From: JAQUCI01 sp034932685
Lineage (GTDB): Bacteria > Bacillota_I > Bacilli_A > Erysipelotrichales > Erysipelotrichaceae
DNA: 64,000 bases
NCBI GenBank assembly: GCA_034932685.1
Contig: JAYFOM010000020.1
Coordinates: 1 to 64,000 of the forward strand
Reading direction: 5' to 3'
Part shown: positions 44,346 to 53,165 of the stretch, in pieces
Position numbering within the stretch: the stretch's first letter is position 1
How the letters are laid out: every line of letters starts with the position of its first letter
The notes under the pieces: model-generated
The model's database searches: none
Seen by the model: only the letters and a program-made list of their open reading frames with translations
Told to the model about the DNA's origin: nothing
Made by a program: the position numbers and the translations under genes

Positions 44346-45398
44346 ATGAATTTAGTTTATACGGTATTAGTAGGCGCTATTGGTTATTTAGTTGCTAAGT
44401 TTTTAAAGTTGCCCGCTCCAGCTATGATAGGTAGTATGATAGCAGTTGGTGTATATAATATTATTACGGGTTATGCATATATGCCGGTTTCATTGAAGAT
44501 ATTTACACAAGGTATCGCAGGAATATTTATCGGAACGCAGTTAAAGATTGAAGATATTAAAAACATCAAGAAAATGATTAAACCTATTTTATTGTTGATC
44601 TTGATGTTTACGATAAATACTTTTGTGATAGGTCACGTTATTGCTTGGATAGGTAATATGGACGTTGTTACAGCTCTATTATCAAGTGTTGCTGGAGGCA
44701 TCACTGATATGTCTTTAATAAGCATAGATATGCATGCAAATACATCAACGGTGGCATTGATGCAAACATCAAGATTGTTTGTCGCTTTAGCACTATTTCC
44801 ATTGTGGATAGTATTTTTCTCTAAGAAAGCTAAATTAAAAGATTTTGAAGATGATGTTACGATTGTCAGCAGTAAAAAGACGGAACCTTCATCAAGTAAG
44901 TATTTTAGAATGATGCTAACGATCACAGTCGCATTAAGTGCAAGTTATCTTGGTAGTATTGTTAAGATTCCAGCTGGACCATTAGTTTTTTCAATGTTTA
45001 CGATCATGATACTAAATGTCATAACTAATCAAATCTATATTGAAAGATATGTAAGAATTATTGGGCAATTGTTTGCGGGTTCTTTGGTTGGAACAACGAT
45101 GAATAGAGCTACATTTATCAATCTACCGAAACTTATTGTTCCGATTCTGATACTTCTTCTCAGTTATTGGTTGGTCAATTTAATATATGCCTTGATTTGT
45201 CATAGATATAAGTATCTTGATATGAAATCGGCGCTTTTTGCTTCATGTCCTGCAGGAGCTACTGATATGGCTTTGATTGCGGCAGATCTCGGTGCTGATT
45301 TGGGTAAAATTGGTTTAATTCAGGTTGTAAGATTAATATATGCTGTTTCAATCATGCCGCAATTGATCAATCTATTTGTACGATTATTTCTAGTTTAA
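44346..45398 (+). CDS. AbrB-family (AbrB duplication) membrane protein
   Basis: A 350-aa integral membrane protein made of two homologous halves, each with a LPAPAMIGSMIAVGV / IPAGPLVFSMFTIMI helix and VAGGITDMSLISIDMHAN / CPAGATDMALIAADLGAD motif, the mark of the YjiH/AbrB-duplication (formerly ammonia monooxygenase-like) family. The name is historical; no monooxygenase activity is implied and it may be a transporter. AGGAGG 5 nt before ATG 44346 decides the start. Confidence 0.87.
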   Translation: MNLVYTVLVGAIGYLVAKFLKLPAPAMIGSMIAVGVYNIITGYAYMPVSLKIFTQGIAGIFIGTQLKIEDIKNIKKMIKPILLLILMFTINTFVIGHVIAWIGNMDVVTALLSSVAGGITDMSLISIDMHANTSTVALMQTSRLFVALALFPLWIVFFSKKAKLKDFEDDVTIVSSKKTEPSSSKYFRMMLTITVALSASYLGSIVKIPAGPLVFSMFTIMILNVITNQIYIERYVRIIGQLFAGSLVGTTMNRATFINLPKLIVPILILLLSYWLVNLIYALICHRYKYLDMKSALFASCPAGATDMALIAADLGADLGKIGLIQVVRLIYAVSIMPQLINLFVRLFLV

Positions 45399-45454
45399 AA
45401 CTGAGAAAGTATCACATAAGATAATGTTTTGATAATAATTACTTGTTTTATAGT

Positions 45455-45485
45455 AAAGACTGGAAGAAAGACTCTAGTCTTTTTA
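45455..45485 (+). terminator. probable terminator
   Basis: AAAGACT (45455-45461) pairs with AGTCTTT (45476-45482) before a T run, downstream of the AbrB-like gene. Confidence 0.6.
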
Positions 45486-45611
45486 GTTAATTCGATAAGC
45501 ATCTTAACTTGATTAAGTGATATGGGAGTTGAGGTCATGTGTGAAACCTCTGATAAGTGAATTACATTTTCGACAGCTTTGTGTTATATTAATTTAAATA
45601 AGAGGTCAAAT

Positions 45612-46322
45612 ATGTTATGGAATCCTTGGCGTGGATGTCATCGCTATAGTGATGGATGTAAGTTTTGCTATATTCATAAAGGTGATAGAAAACGCAATAT
45701 AGACACAAACGTCATTCTCAAAAGTAAAGATTTTTATAAACCAATCTTAAAGGATAAAAAAGGTAATTACAAAATAAAGAGTAATACACTAGTTTATGTG
45801 TGTTTTAGTTCTGATTTTTTGATTGCGGAAGCTGATGAATGGCGACTTGAATGTTATGAAATGATAAAAGCAAGACCAGATGTTACTTTCTTGTTTTTGA
45901 CTAAGCGAATTGAGAGATTTATGAAGGTATTACCTGATGATTGGCAGGATGGATACGATAATGTAATCGTTGGTGTATCGGTTGAGAATATGAAAGCCGT
46001 AAAAGAGCGGTTAACAATTTTTAATGAGCTACCAATTAAGCATAAAAACATCATTCTTCAACCCTTGATTGAAGCTGTTGATATTAGTGCATATTTAAAG
46101 CAGATCGAATTAATTGTTGTTGGCGGTGAATCTGATCGCAATGGTCGCTTGCTTGATTATAGTTGGGTGTTAGCAATCAAAGAACAATGCTTTAAACAGG
46201 GTGTTAACTTTGAATTTCGTCAATGTGCAACTAATTTTGTTAAGGATGAAAAGCGTTATTGCTTACAAACTAAAACCCTAAGAAGTCAGGCTAAAAAGGC
46301 TGCCATCGACCACTACTTTTAA
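45612..46322 (+). CDS. DUF5131 (phage Gp37/Gp68-like) protein
   Basis: A 236-aa protein beginning MLWNPWRGCHRYSDGCKFCY, with Cys 9, 16 and 19 (Cx6Cx2C), the family's metal or Fe-S binding signature. Further family blocks are FSSDFLIAEAD, FLFLTKRIERF, VGVSVEN, LQPLIE and IVVGGESDRNGR. The organisation resembles a radical-SAM-like barrel, but no function is established; relatives occur in phages and with TcmP three-Cys-motif partners, absent here. AGAGGT precedes ATG 45612. The stop is 2 bp from the convergent gene's stop. Confidence 0.85.
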   Translation: MLWNPWRGCHRYSDGCKFCYIHKGDRKRNIDTNVILKSKDFYKPILKDKKGNYKIKSNTLVYVCFSSDFLIAEADEWRLECYEMIKARPDVTFLFLTKRIERFMKVLPDDWQDGYDNVIVGVSVENMKAVKERLTIFNELPIKHKNIILQPLIEAVDISAYLKQIELIVVGGESDRNGRLLDYSWVLAIKEQCFKQGVNFEFRQCATNFVKDEKRYCLQTKTLRSQAKKAAIDHYF

Positions 46323-46324
46323 TA

Positions 46325-46771
46325 CTAACGATCAGCAAGTGGTATCCATATTTGGTAATTATTATCTAGTGGCCAATTAAAGACTTCAAAAACAGCTTCA
46401 TCAGCTATCTGATAGAACTCAGATAGCTTTTTTATTTCGGTTTTAAGTCTATCATATGACCAACGTTTTTGGTCTTTAAGATCAACAACTAACCAAAAAC
46501 AACTTGGAACTTTTCTAATGCGACATCCTTTGCTAAGCGATTTATTATGATCATAATTACCAGCAAATGATGTCGCAATGGTGAACTCTGCGGGATTTTC
46601 AGGATAAGTTAAGCAAAATAAAAATGAGTCACTTAAACAGTAGTTTCTCAATGTATCAATTTGAACTAGATTATCATTGATGTTGAGAAATGATAAATCA
46701 ATTTCATCATTTTGATGATAACTAAGCTTTTCTATAATCACAAAATCTTCTTTTCGATATGTTTTAATCAT
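46325..46771 (-). CDS. uncharacterised 148-aa protein
   Basis: A soluble protein starting MIKTYRKEDFVIIEKLSYHQ. The central part has two Cys (KGCRIRKVPSCFWLVV) and the end reads WSYDRLKTEIKKLSEFYQI and YQIWIPL, which faintly recalls the GyrI-like effector-binding fold (inference, low certainty). GAGG 6 nt before ATG 46771 fixes the start; the frame opens further upstream at 46849 but without a ribosome site. Convergent with the DUF5131 gene. Confidence 0.65.
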   Translation of the reverse strand: MIKTYRKEDFVIIEKLSYHQNDEIDLSFLNINDNLVQIDTLRNYCLSDSFLFCLTYPENPAEFTIATSFAGNYDHNKSLSKGCRIRKVPSCFWLVVDLKDQKRWSYDRLKTEIKKLSEFYQIADEAVFEVFNWPLDNNYQIWIPLADR

Positions 46772-46838
46772 TGTCATCCTCGCTTTGATTAGGAGTATTA
46801 ATATATACCACATAATTATATAACGAAAGGAGAAATCA

Positions 46839-46904
46839 ATGTTAAACAATCTTCTTATAACTTTAATGGTGACTGTTGGTTTATGGTTATATCGGTTTTT
46901 ATAA
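46839..46904 (+). CDS. 21-aa hydrophobic micro-ORF
   Basis: AAAGGAG, 6 nt, then ATG at 46839 and 21 codons to TAA: MLNNLLITLMVTVGLWLYRF followed by L. The whole product is one membrane helix with a terminal Arg. The near-ideal ribosome site makes translation plausible. Size and composition resemble small membrane regulators or type I toxin peptides, but no antisense RNA was identified. Confidence 0.45.
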   Translation: MLNNLLITLMVTVGLWLYRFL

Positions 46905-47007
46905 TTGATTTACTTGTTTAAAAATGATTGGAGTACTTGATTTAGATTACACTAATGTCATTAGTGAATTATATTATAATTATATATATATTAAGAAAGA
47001 GGTAAGT

Positions 47008-48195
47008 ATGATAATCAAATCAAGGCAAATTGTATTAGAAGACAGAGTTCATGATGGTTTTGTGGTTGTTGAAGAAGGGAAAATAACAGCGGTACTACCA
47101 GCAGATAAGCAAGTTGTTGCTGATGTCGACTATGGAAACCAACGTGTTATTCCCGGTATTTTTGACACGCATAATCATGGTACTTATGGCTATGGTTTAA
47201 GAGGAGTAGATAGCAAAGAAAATGAAGAAGTGGTAAAAGGTTATTTAAAGGGTTTAGCATCGCAAGGTGTGACTTGTATATTTCCAACAGCTGGCTTGGA
47301 TACAATTGCTACTTGTGCACGTGTTGCCACACAAACTGTAGATGGTGCAAAAATCGTTGGTATTCATTCTGAGGGACCATGGTTAAATCGTGTTGGAGAA
47401 AAAGGTATTAAAACGGGTTGGCCTGAAGTATCTTTAACTACAGCTGAGAAAATGCTAAGTGATGGTGCAGGGTTACTTCGCCTTGTTGGAATTGCACCGG
47501 AAATACCTGGTAGTGACATGATCATTGATTTTTTCTTAAAGAATGGTGTTACTATGGCTTTCACGCACAGTGATTATCAATATGAAGATGCAAAAGCGGC
47601 TATTAGTAAACGTTTAACAGTATCTACTCATCAAATGAATGTTATGACTGGGCTTCATCATCGTGATATTGGTGGTGCTGGTGCTTGCTTACTTGATGAT
47701 GATGTTTACTGTGAATTGATCTGTGATGGATTACATGTAAGTTTACCAATGGTTCAACTAATCTTAAAGATAAAAGATAATGATAAGATCATGATGATAT
47801 CGGATTGTTCAGAACTATCAGGTGCTCCTATTGGTAGATATCGTCGCCCTAATACAAATATGATAGTTTCAGTAGGTGCTGATGGCTTTTTGTTAAGTGA
47901 TACAGGTCGCTTAATGGGATCAAGTAAACCGGTTATTTATGGTATCAAAAACATGGTTAATATTATTGGATTACCTATATATGATGTATGCAAAATGAGC
48001 AGCCTCAATCAGGCAGTTAAATATGGATATAAAGATAGAGGTAGTATAACTGTTGGAAAGTTTGCTGATATGGTAGTTATTGATGATGATTATAACCCAC
48101 TTTATACATACAGTGAGGGTAGATTAGTATATGATCATAAGACTGATACAGAATTGTTTAATCAAAGTTATCTTGCTGAAATTAGATTAGACTAG
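47008..48195 (+). CDS. N-acetylglucosamine-6-phosphate deacetylase family protein (second copy)
   Basis: A 395-aa amidohydrolase, paralogue of the gene at 38343. FDTHNHGTYGYG, HSEGPWLNRVGEKG, MNVMTGLHHRDIGGAG and MMISDCSELSGAPIGRYR align block by block with the other copy; differences around the substrate pocket (NHGTYGYG versus NHGACGF) suggest different sugars. AGAGGT places the start at 47008; the frame runs 28 codons upstream without a ribosome site. Monocistronic with its own terminator. Confidence 0.87.
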   Translation: MIIKSRQIVLEDRVHDGFVVVEEGKITAVLPADKQVVADVDYGNQRVIPGIFDTHNHGTYGYGLRGVDSKENEEVVKGYLKGLASQGVTCIFPTAGLDTIATCARVATQTVDGAKIVGIHSEGPWLNRVGEKGIKTGWPEVSLTTAEKMLSDGAGLLRLVGIAPEIPGSDMIIDFFLKNGVTMAFTHSDYQYEDAKAAISKRLTVSTHQMNVMTGLHHRDIGGAGACLLDDDVYCELICDGLHVSLPMVQLILKIKDNDKIMMISDCSELSGAPIGRYRRPNTNMIVSVGADGFLLSDTGRLMGSSKPVIYGIKNMVNIIGLPIYDVCKMSSLNQAVKYGYKDRGSITVGKFADMVVIDDDYNPLYTYSEGRLVYDHKTDTELFNQSYLAEIRLD

Positions 48196-48206
48196 TTAAA
48201 AATGAT

Positions 48207-48230
48207 AAAAGCGGTTAAGCCGCTTTTAAT
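48207..48230 (+). terminator. terminator
   Basis: AAAAGCGG-TTAAG-CCGCTTTT. Confidence 0.8.
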
Positions 48231-48296
48231 TTGTTAATATAGTTAAGAAATCGATGTAAAAAAGTGTTACAATCATTGTTATGTCGAGGTAATGAT

Positions 48297-49700
48297 ATGG
48301 ACTACATCTTAAAACTATTTAAGTGGCAAAATATGATCAATGCAAGCGAAATAAAAGGGGATATACCTTCTAATCGTAAGATATATAAAAGAACATTTGA
48401 TATTGCATGGCCTAGTGCTTTAGAGAGTGTATTAATAGCTCTTATTGGAGCAGTTGATATGATGATGGTAGGCTCACTTGGTAAAGAAGCTATTAATGCT
48501 GTTGGTATTACCAATCAACCAAAATTTATTGTATTAGCACCGATAATGGCAATAAATGTCGGATTAACAGTTCTTGTATCACGGCGTAAAGGTGAGCAAA
48601 AACCGGAGGAAGCTAATAGTTATCTTAGAAATGCATTGGTCATGTCAATATTGTTGAGCTTTGTTTTATCAGTATCTGCTTGGGTATTTGCGCGACCATT
48701 CTTAATATTCGCCGGTGCAAATGCTGATTACATTGATTTAGCGGTTAAGTACTTTCGTATAATCATGGTAGGTAACTTCTTTTACTCGATTGGACTAACA
48801 ATGACAGCCGCTCAAAGAGGCGCAGGTAATACTAAAATTAGTATGTTAACCAATTTGGTAGCTAATTTGGTCAATCTCGTTTTTAATGCTTTATTGATCA
48901 ATGGTTTATTCTTCTTCCCACGTTTAGAAGTGGTTGGGGCTGCTATCGCAACGGCAATGGGGAATGTTGTTGCGTTTATTATGGCTAGTTACTCATTAAG
49001 TCATAAAAACAGATATCTTTATCTAAAAGTAAGATATTTATTTAAAACGCAAAAAAAGTACTTTAAAGATATATTAAACATATCAAAAAGTTCATTGATT
49101 GAGCAGATATTTCTGAGAATGGGATTCTTTATGTATGCTAAGTCGATTGCGATTCTTGGAACGGTTGCTTTCGCTGCTCATCAAGTATGTATGAATGTTA
49201 TGCATATTTCTTTTGGTTTTGGTGATGGTTTGCAAATCGCTAACACCAGTTTAGTAGGACAATCATTAGGTGCAAGAAGACCAGATATGGCTAAGATTTA
49301 TTCAAGAGTAACGCAAAGAATAGGCATAGTAGTAGCCATCATTTTAGCTTTGATCTGTTTTGGTTTTAAAGATCAGTTGATTGGATTATTTACAAATGAT
49401 ATTGAAGTAATAACTGCTGGTGCTTTACCTATGATGTTTTTATCGATAATAATCTTATTTCAAGTTCCCCAAGTAATAATTGTAGGAGCTCTAAGAGGAG
49501 CTGGTGATGTTAAATTTGTAGCATTTTTAATGTTAATAAGTGTAACATTTGTAAGACCTTTATTAGCATGGGTTTTATGTTATCCTTTAGGCTTTGGTTT
49601 AGTTGGTGCTTGGATTGCATTACTGATCGATCAATTAACCAGAAGTGTTATCTCTTCACGACGCTTTAAACAAGGTAAATGGTCTAGCATTGTTGTATAG
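48297..49700 (+). CDS. MATE family multidrug efflux protein
   Basis: A 467-aa, twelve-helix Na+ or H+ coupled exporter. Family landmarks: AWPSALESVLIALIGAVDMM at the first helix, AQRGAGNTKISM, GAAIATAMGNVV in the middle, the second-half repeat LIEQIFLRMGFFMYAKS, and GALRGAGDVKF near the end. GAGGTAA 6 nt before ATG 48297 sets the start over an upstream in-frame ATG at 48264. Stop lies 2 bp from the convergent methyltransferase. Confidence 0.93.
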   Translation: MDYILKLFKWQNMINASEIKGDIPSNRKIYKRTFDIAWPSALESVLIALIGAVDMMMVGSLGKEAINAVGITNQPKFIVLAPIMAINVGLTVLVSRRKGEQKPEEANSYLRNALVMSILLSFVLSVSAWVFARPFLIFAGANADYIDLAVKYFRIIMVGNFFYSIGLTMTAAQRGAGNTKISMLTNLVANLVNLVFNALLINGLFFFPRLEVVGAAIATAMGNVVAFIMASYSLSHKNRYLYLKVRYLFKTQKKYFKDILNISKSSLIEQIFLRMGFFMYAKSIAILGTVAFAAHQVCMNVMHISFGFGDGLQIANTSLVGQSLGARRPDMAKIYSRVTQRIGIVVAIILALICFGFKDQLIGLFTNDIEVITAGALPMMFLSIIILFQVPQVIIVGALRGAGDVKFVAFLMLISVTFVRPLLAWVLCYPLGFGLVGAWIALLIDQLTRSVISSRRFKQGKWSSIVV

Positions 49701-49702
49701 TA

Positions 49703-50449
49703 CTATTTTTCAACTAGAGTACTGAAAAAAGTAGGAATTTGAAGTTCATGTAAATAACCTGAACCGTTATAGTCTTCATACAAATCTAATAATTTAAAAC
49801 CAACTTTTAATTGATAGCCAATTTGTTCTTCAAGAGTATGAGAGAATTGAATTCCTGAGTCATCTTTTTCAAGTATCTTTAATTGTTCAGGATTTACTAA
49901 GGGATCAAATGGTAGTTTATTAACTATCATTTTCTCTTCATCGTCAACGATATAGTTAATGCCATTGTCTAATCCTGCCATAAGTCTTCCTTTAGGTTTT
50001 AGTATGCGATAACATTCTTGCCAAATATGCAAAACATCTTTTACATAACAGTTTGAAACAGGATGAAATATTAAATCAAAGCTATCATTTTCAAATGGCA
50101 GTTTTTTAGTCATATCATATTGATATGTACTGATATGGTATCCTTCTTGCTCTGCCATTTTAATCTCACTTGCAATCTGCAAACTTGAATAATCAAGCAC
50201 AGTACAAACAGCACCTAAAGCAGCAAATATCGGCATTTGTTGAGCGCCGCCTGATGCTAAACCTAACACCTTTTTATCTTTTAGATCACCAAACCAAAAA
50301 TGGGGTACTGGTTTTGTAGGAGTCAACAAAACATCCCATTCGCCATTTTTGGCAGCAACAAATTGTTGGTGACTAATTGGTTGACCCCACTGCCAACCGT
50401 CATTGACCCAACGATCAATAGTTTTAGCGTTTAATTCTGTATAGTTCAT
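49703..50449 (-). CDS. class I SAM-dependent methyltransferase
   Basis: A 248-aa methyltransferase. The N-terminal WVNDGWQWGQPISHQQF block is followed by motif I VLGLASGGAQQM, the acidic ribose-binding VLDYSSLQI, motif II LPFENDSFDLIFHP and ECYRILKPKGRLM. This subgroup methylates small molecules; the substrate is unknown. GAGGAAAAG before ATG 50449 sets the start; the frame opens at 50470. Confidence 0.87.
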   Translation of the reverse strand: MNYTELNAKTIDRWVNDGWQWGQPISHQQFVAAKNGEWDVLLTPTKPVPHFWFGDLKDKKVLGLASGGAQQMPIFAALGAVCTVLDYSSLQIASEIKMAEQEGYHISTYQYDMTKKLPFENDSFDLIFHPVSNCYVKDVLHIWQECYRILKPKGRLMAGLDNGINYIVDDEEKMIVNKLPFDPLVNPEQLKILEKDDSGIQFSHTLEEQIGYQLKVGFKLLDLYEDYNGSGYLHELQIPTFFSTLVEK

Positions 50450-50547
50450 GTCTTTTCCTCGTATTCGCATATTAATATAATCATTAATAACAAAAAATCA
50501 GAACAAGTGCAAGGTGAACAAGTGATAACTTGTGAATAATTTGATTA

Positions 50548-50576
50548 TTGCCTTTTAAAAAATAAATGTTTATAAT
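50548..50576 (+). promoter_or_regulatory. promoter of the duplicated lipoprotein gene
   Basis: TTGCCT (50548-50553), 17-nt spacer, TATAAT (50571-50576). Confidence 0.65.
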
Positions 50577-50612
50577 ATAGAGGATGGTGTAATAACCGTC
50601 TGGGAGGAAAGA

Positions 50613-51593
50613 ATGAAGAAAATTTTAGTTTTAATGGTGGCAACTTTAGTGTTGTTATCAGGCTGTGCTAAAAAACCAACAACAGATCCAGTTGTTGAAG
50701 ACAAAGTTTACAATGTTGGAGTAGGTGTTTATAGCACTATCAATACAACAGACGCAACAGCTGAAGCGTTAGGAACAGTAGCTCTTAACACTACATTTGC
50801 TTGGATTGTTACAGATGCTGATGGCAAGATCGTTTATGCTCATTTAGATACTGTTCAAAACAATAAGGCAACATTTGATCAAACGGGAGCTGTTGTTGAT
50901 CAAATCGTAAAAGTAAGTAAGGGTCAATTATTAGAAGGTTACAATATGGGTGGTACTTCACCAATCAAAAAAGAATGGTTCGAGCAAGCTCAATTCATGG
51001 AAGCATGGATGATTGGCAAGACAATTGCTGAAGTTGCAGCAACTGAAATGGCTGATGGCTATCCAGTAGATGCTGACTTAAAAACAGGTACAACAATTCA
51101 TATCACTGATTTCGTTGCTGCTGTTGCAGATGCTGCTGATAAACTAGTAGAAGTTAAGAACATCGTAAGTGTTGGTAGTGATACCTTCACATCAGGTAGC
51201 TTCGCTGCTGGTAAAGTTCAATACAATACCAATGCTGCATTAGTTGCTCTTGATGCTGATGGCGTAGTATTATACGCTAACATCGACGTAGTTCAAAGCA
51301 AAGTTGCTATTGATGCAACCGGTGTTGTTACAGCTAAGAGCACCGATAGCAAAAAAGCACTAGGTGACGCGTACAACATGAAAGGTACATCACCAATTAA
51401 GAAAGAATGGTTTGAACAAGCTCAATTCATGGAAGAATGGATGGCTGGCAAATCAATCGATGCTGTTATAGCTCTTGAAATGGTTGATAACTATCCAGCA
51501 GATGCAGACTTAAAAACTGGCACAACTATTCACGTAAATGAATTAGTTACAGCGATTGATGCTGCAAACAAAGCTGTTGTTACACTAGGTTAA
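50613..51593 (+). CDS. lipoprotein with two internal repeats
   Basis: A 326-aa surface lipoprotein. MKKILVLMVATLVLLSGC gives a lipobox with Cys18. The mature protein consists of two ~140-residue repeats, each starting with a VGVGVYST / VGSDTFTS strand, then ALD.DG-type beta segments, and sharing TSPIKKEWFEQAQFMEAWM at 116 and TSPIKKEWFEQAQFMEEWM at 259, then DADLKTGTTIH. The layout recalls FMN-binding or similar extracytoplasmic domains without a recognisable flavinylation motif. Strong promoter and terminator suggest good expression. GGGAGG precedes ATG. Confidence 0.88.
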   Translation: MKKILVLMVATLVLLSGCAKKPTTDPVVEDKVYNVGVGVYSTINTTDATAEALGTVALNTTFAWIVTDADGKIVYAHLDTVQNNKATFDQTGAVVDQIVKVSKGQLLEGYNMGGTSPIKKEWFEQAQFMEAWMIGKTIAEVAATEMADGYPVDADLKTGTTIHITDFVAAVADAADKLVEVKNIVSVGSDTFTSGSFAAGKVQYNTNAALVALDADGVVLYANIDVVQSKVAIDATGVVTAKSTDSKKALGDAYNMKGTSPIKKEWFEQAQFMEEWMAGKSIDAVIALEMVDNYPADADLKTGTTIHVNELVTAIDAANKAVVTLG

Positions 51594-51600
51594 GCTAAAT

Positions 51601-51631
51601 AAAAGGGTGTTCATATGAACGCCCTTTTTTT
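51601..51631. terminator. bidirectional terminator
   Basis: AAAAGGGTGTTC-ATAT-GAACGCCCTTTT, one G-T wobble, then TTT. Confidence 0.9.
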
Positions 51632-51638
51632 GTGCTAT

Positions 51639-52886
51639 TTAGTTCTTTGCTTGGATTTTATAACCATGCTTTATTGGTTTCCATTCGACCTTTGTTAGTA
51701 AAGCTATAACACTAATAGGGGCATAAGTAAACATGAAAAGCGGAAAAGTAAAACTGTAATATATTTTTTTTATGTTTGATGCATTGATCATACGCCATTC
51801 AGATAATATTGTAAGAAGACCAACAAAGTAAAATGATAAATAGATATTAGTGATCGTTTTAATGAACTCAATTAATGCTTCATTAAACATCAACGGTTTT
51901 TGTAGAACGAATGCATAACTTAATGATGATACGTTCAATATAAGTAACATGATGGTTAATATTGTAGCAGGAGCTATTGTCGCAAACATATCATAGTATT
52001 GAAAGTTCTTTTTTTTATAAAGGGCAGAAACCAGTTTTAAGCCATAGGTATTGATAACTTGATAGAATCCTTTTGACCATCGCATTCTTTGATGCCATGA
52101 GGTAGAAAAGTCTATAGGTTGCTCATCATAGATAATCGCTTTTTCACAATAACCTATTTTTCTTCCTTCGATAGTCTTAGCGATGGTAAATTCAATATCT
52201 TCTGTCAATAAATGATATTTCCAACCTTTATCTTGTTGTAACACTTCACTTGAAACAACAAAACCAGTACCAGAGATAGCGCAATTTACATTGCACAACA
52301 TGCGTGAACCATTAAGATATTTTGATTCTCTTAAAAACCATGTTGCATAACCAGCACTTATCCAGTTAGTGGCAAAATTTTTAGAGTTACGATAGCTTGT
52401 AACGATGTCATATCCTTGGTTAAATACTTTGTTTAATTCATAAACATAGTTTTTATCAAGTAAATTATCAGCATCAAAAACTATATAGCCATCATAATGA
52501 TCTATACCAAGCTTTAGATCAATGTGCTTCAGTGCATAATCAAGTGCATATCCTTTGCCAATATGGATTTTATTTGTTCTTTCGATTATTTTAGCACCAT
52601 GATAGGTGGCGATCGCAGCGGTTTTATCATTACAATTATCAGCGATCACATAAACATCAATTAGTTCTGATTGATAAGATTGATCTTTGATACTATCTAT
52701 TAGATCACCAATGACGTTTTCCTCGTTTCGAGCAGCAATCAAAACAGCATACTTGTTTAAAGATTGATCATGATGTTGAGGTAACTTCTTAATAAACCTA
52801 ATCAGTATGTAGAATATTTGATAACTATACACTATTGAAAATAGTATAAACAAAATATGATTTGCATATTTTATAAAGTCAATCAT
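51639..52886 (-). CDS. membrane glycosyltransferase, GT2 family
   Basis: A 415-aa processive-type GT2 enzyme. One N-terminal helix, then AVLIAARNEENVIGDLIDSI, the nucleotide-sugar DADN (DxD), LTEDIEFTIA with the catalytic acid and QRMRW, the chain-binding QxxRW motif, followed by three or four C-terminal helices. It should polymerise or add a sugar at the cytoplasmic membrane face; relatives include NdvB/BcsA-like and lipid glycosylating enzymes. AGGAGG precedes ATG. Confidence 0.9.
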   Translation of the reverse strand: MIDFIKYANHILFILFSIVYSYQIFYILIRFIKKLPQHHDQSLNKYAVLIAARNEENVIGDLIDSIKDQSYQSELIDVYVIADNCNDKTAAIATYHGAKIIERTNKIHIGKGYALDYALKHIDLKLGIDHYDGYIVFDADNLLDKNYVYELNKVFNQGYDIVTSYRNSKNFATNWISAGYATWFLRESKYLNGSRMLCNVNCAISGTGFVVSSEVLQQDKGWKYHLLTEDIEFTIAKTIEGRKIGYCEKAIIYDEQPIDFSTSWHQRMRWSKGFYQVINTYGLKLVSALYKKKNFQYYDMFATIAPATILTIMLLILNVSSLSYAFVLQKPLMFNEALIEFIKTITNIYLSFYFVGLLTILSEWRMINASNIKKIYYSFTFPLFMFTYAPISVIALLTKVEWKPIKHGYKIQAKN

Positions 52887-52965
52887 AAAACCTCCTAAAT
52901 ATCAGATGAATAACTCGCATAGTTTAGGCGCGGTTTGTGAACATTTGATGAAGATTTCTACATAA

Positions 52966-52994
52966 TTGACAATATTAATAGGAAATTATATAAT
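52966..52994 (+). promoter_or_regulatory. sigma-A promoter of the TetR-ABC operon
   Basis: TTGACA (52966-52971), 17-nt spacer, TATAAT (52989-52994): both hexamers match consensus. Confidence 0.92.
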
Positions 52995-53025
52995 TGTACT
53001 AGATGGTACATACCGTCTAGTACAA
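52994..53025. promoter_or_regulatory. TetR-family operator, 14-bp inverted repeat
   Basis: TTGTACTAGATGGT - ACAT - ACCGTCTAGTACAA with one mismatch. It begins at the last base of the -10 box and covers the start site, so a bound dimer would block transcription. The TetR regulator encoded just downstream is the obvious ligand. Confidence 0.88.
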
Positions 53026-53039
53026 AGGAGGGATAAACG

Positions 53040-53165
53040 ATGCAATGGTGGCATATAGTACTAATTGTCGTGGCAATTTTAATCATTGGAGCATTAAAAC
53101 TCTACGTCTTCAACAAGATTATGACTAATAAGAAGAATAAAGCAAAAATAAAAGATGAAAGCTAA
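53040..53165 (+). CDS. 41-aa single-pass membrane peptide, first gene of the TetR-ABC operon
   Basis: AAAGGAGGG then ATG 53040 opens MQWWHIVLIVVAILIIGALK, followed by LYVFNKIMTNKKNKAKIKDE and a final S. One N-terminal membrane helix is followed by a highly basic cytoplasmic tail (positive-inside). The stop overlaps the tetR start by 11 nt, so the two are coupled. It has the best ribosome site of the operon. No family recognised; a small subunit or regulator of the ABC-2 transporter is inferred from position. Confidence 0.68.
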   Translation: MQWWHIVLIVVAILIIGALKLYVFNKIMTNKKNKAKIKDES

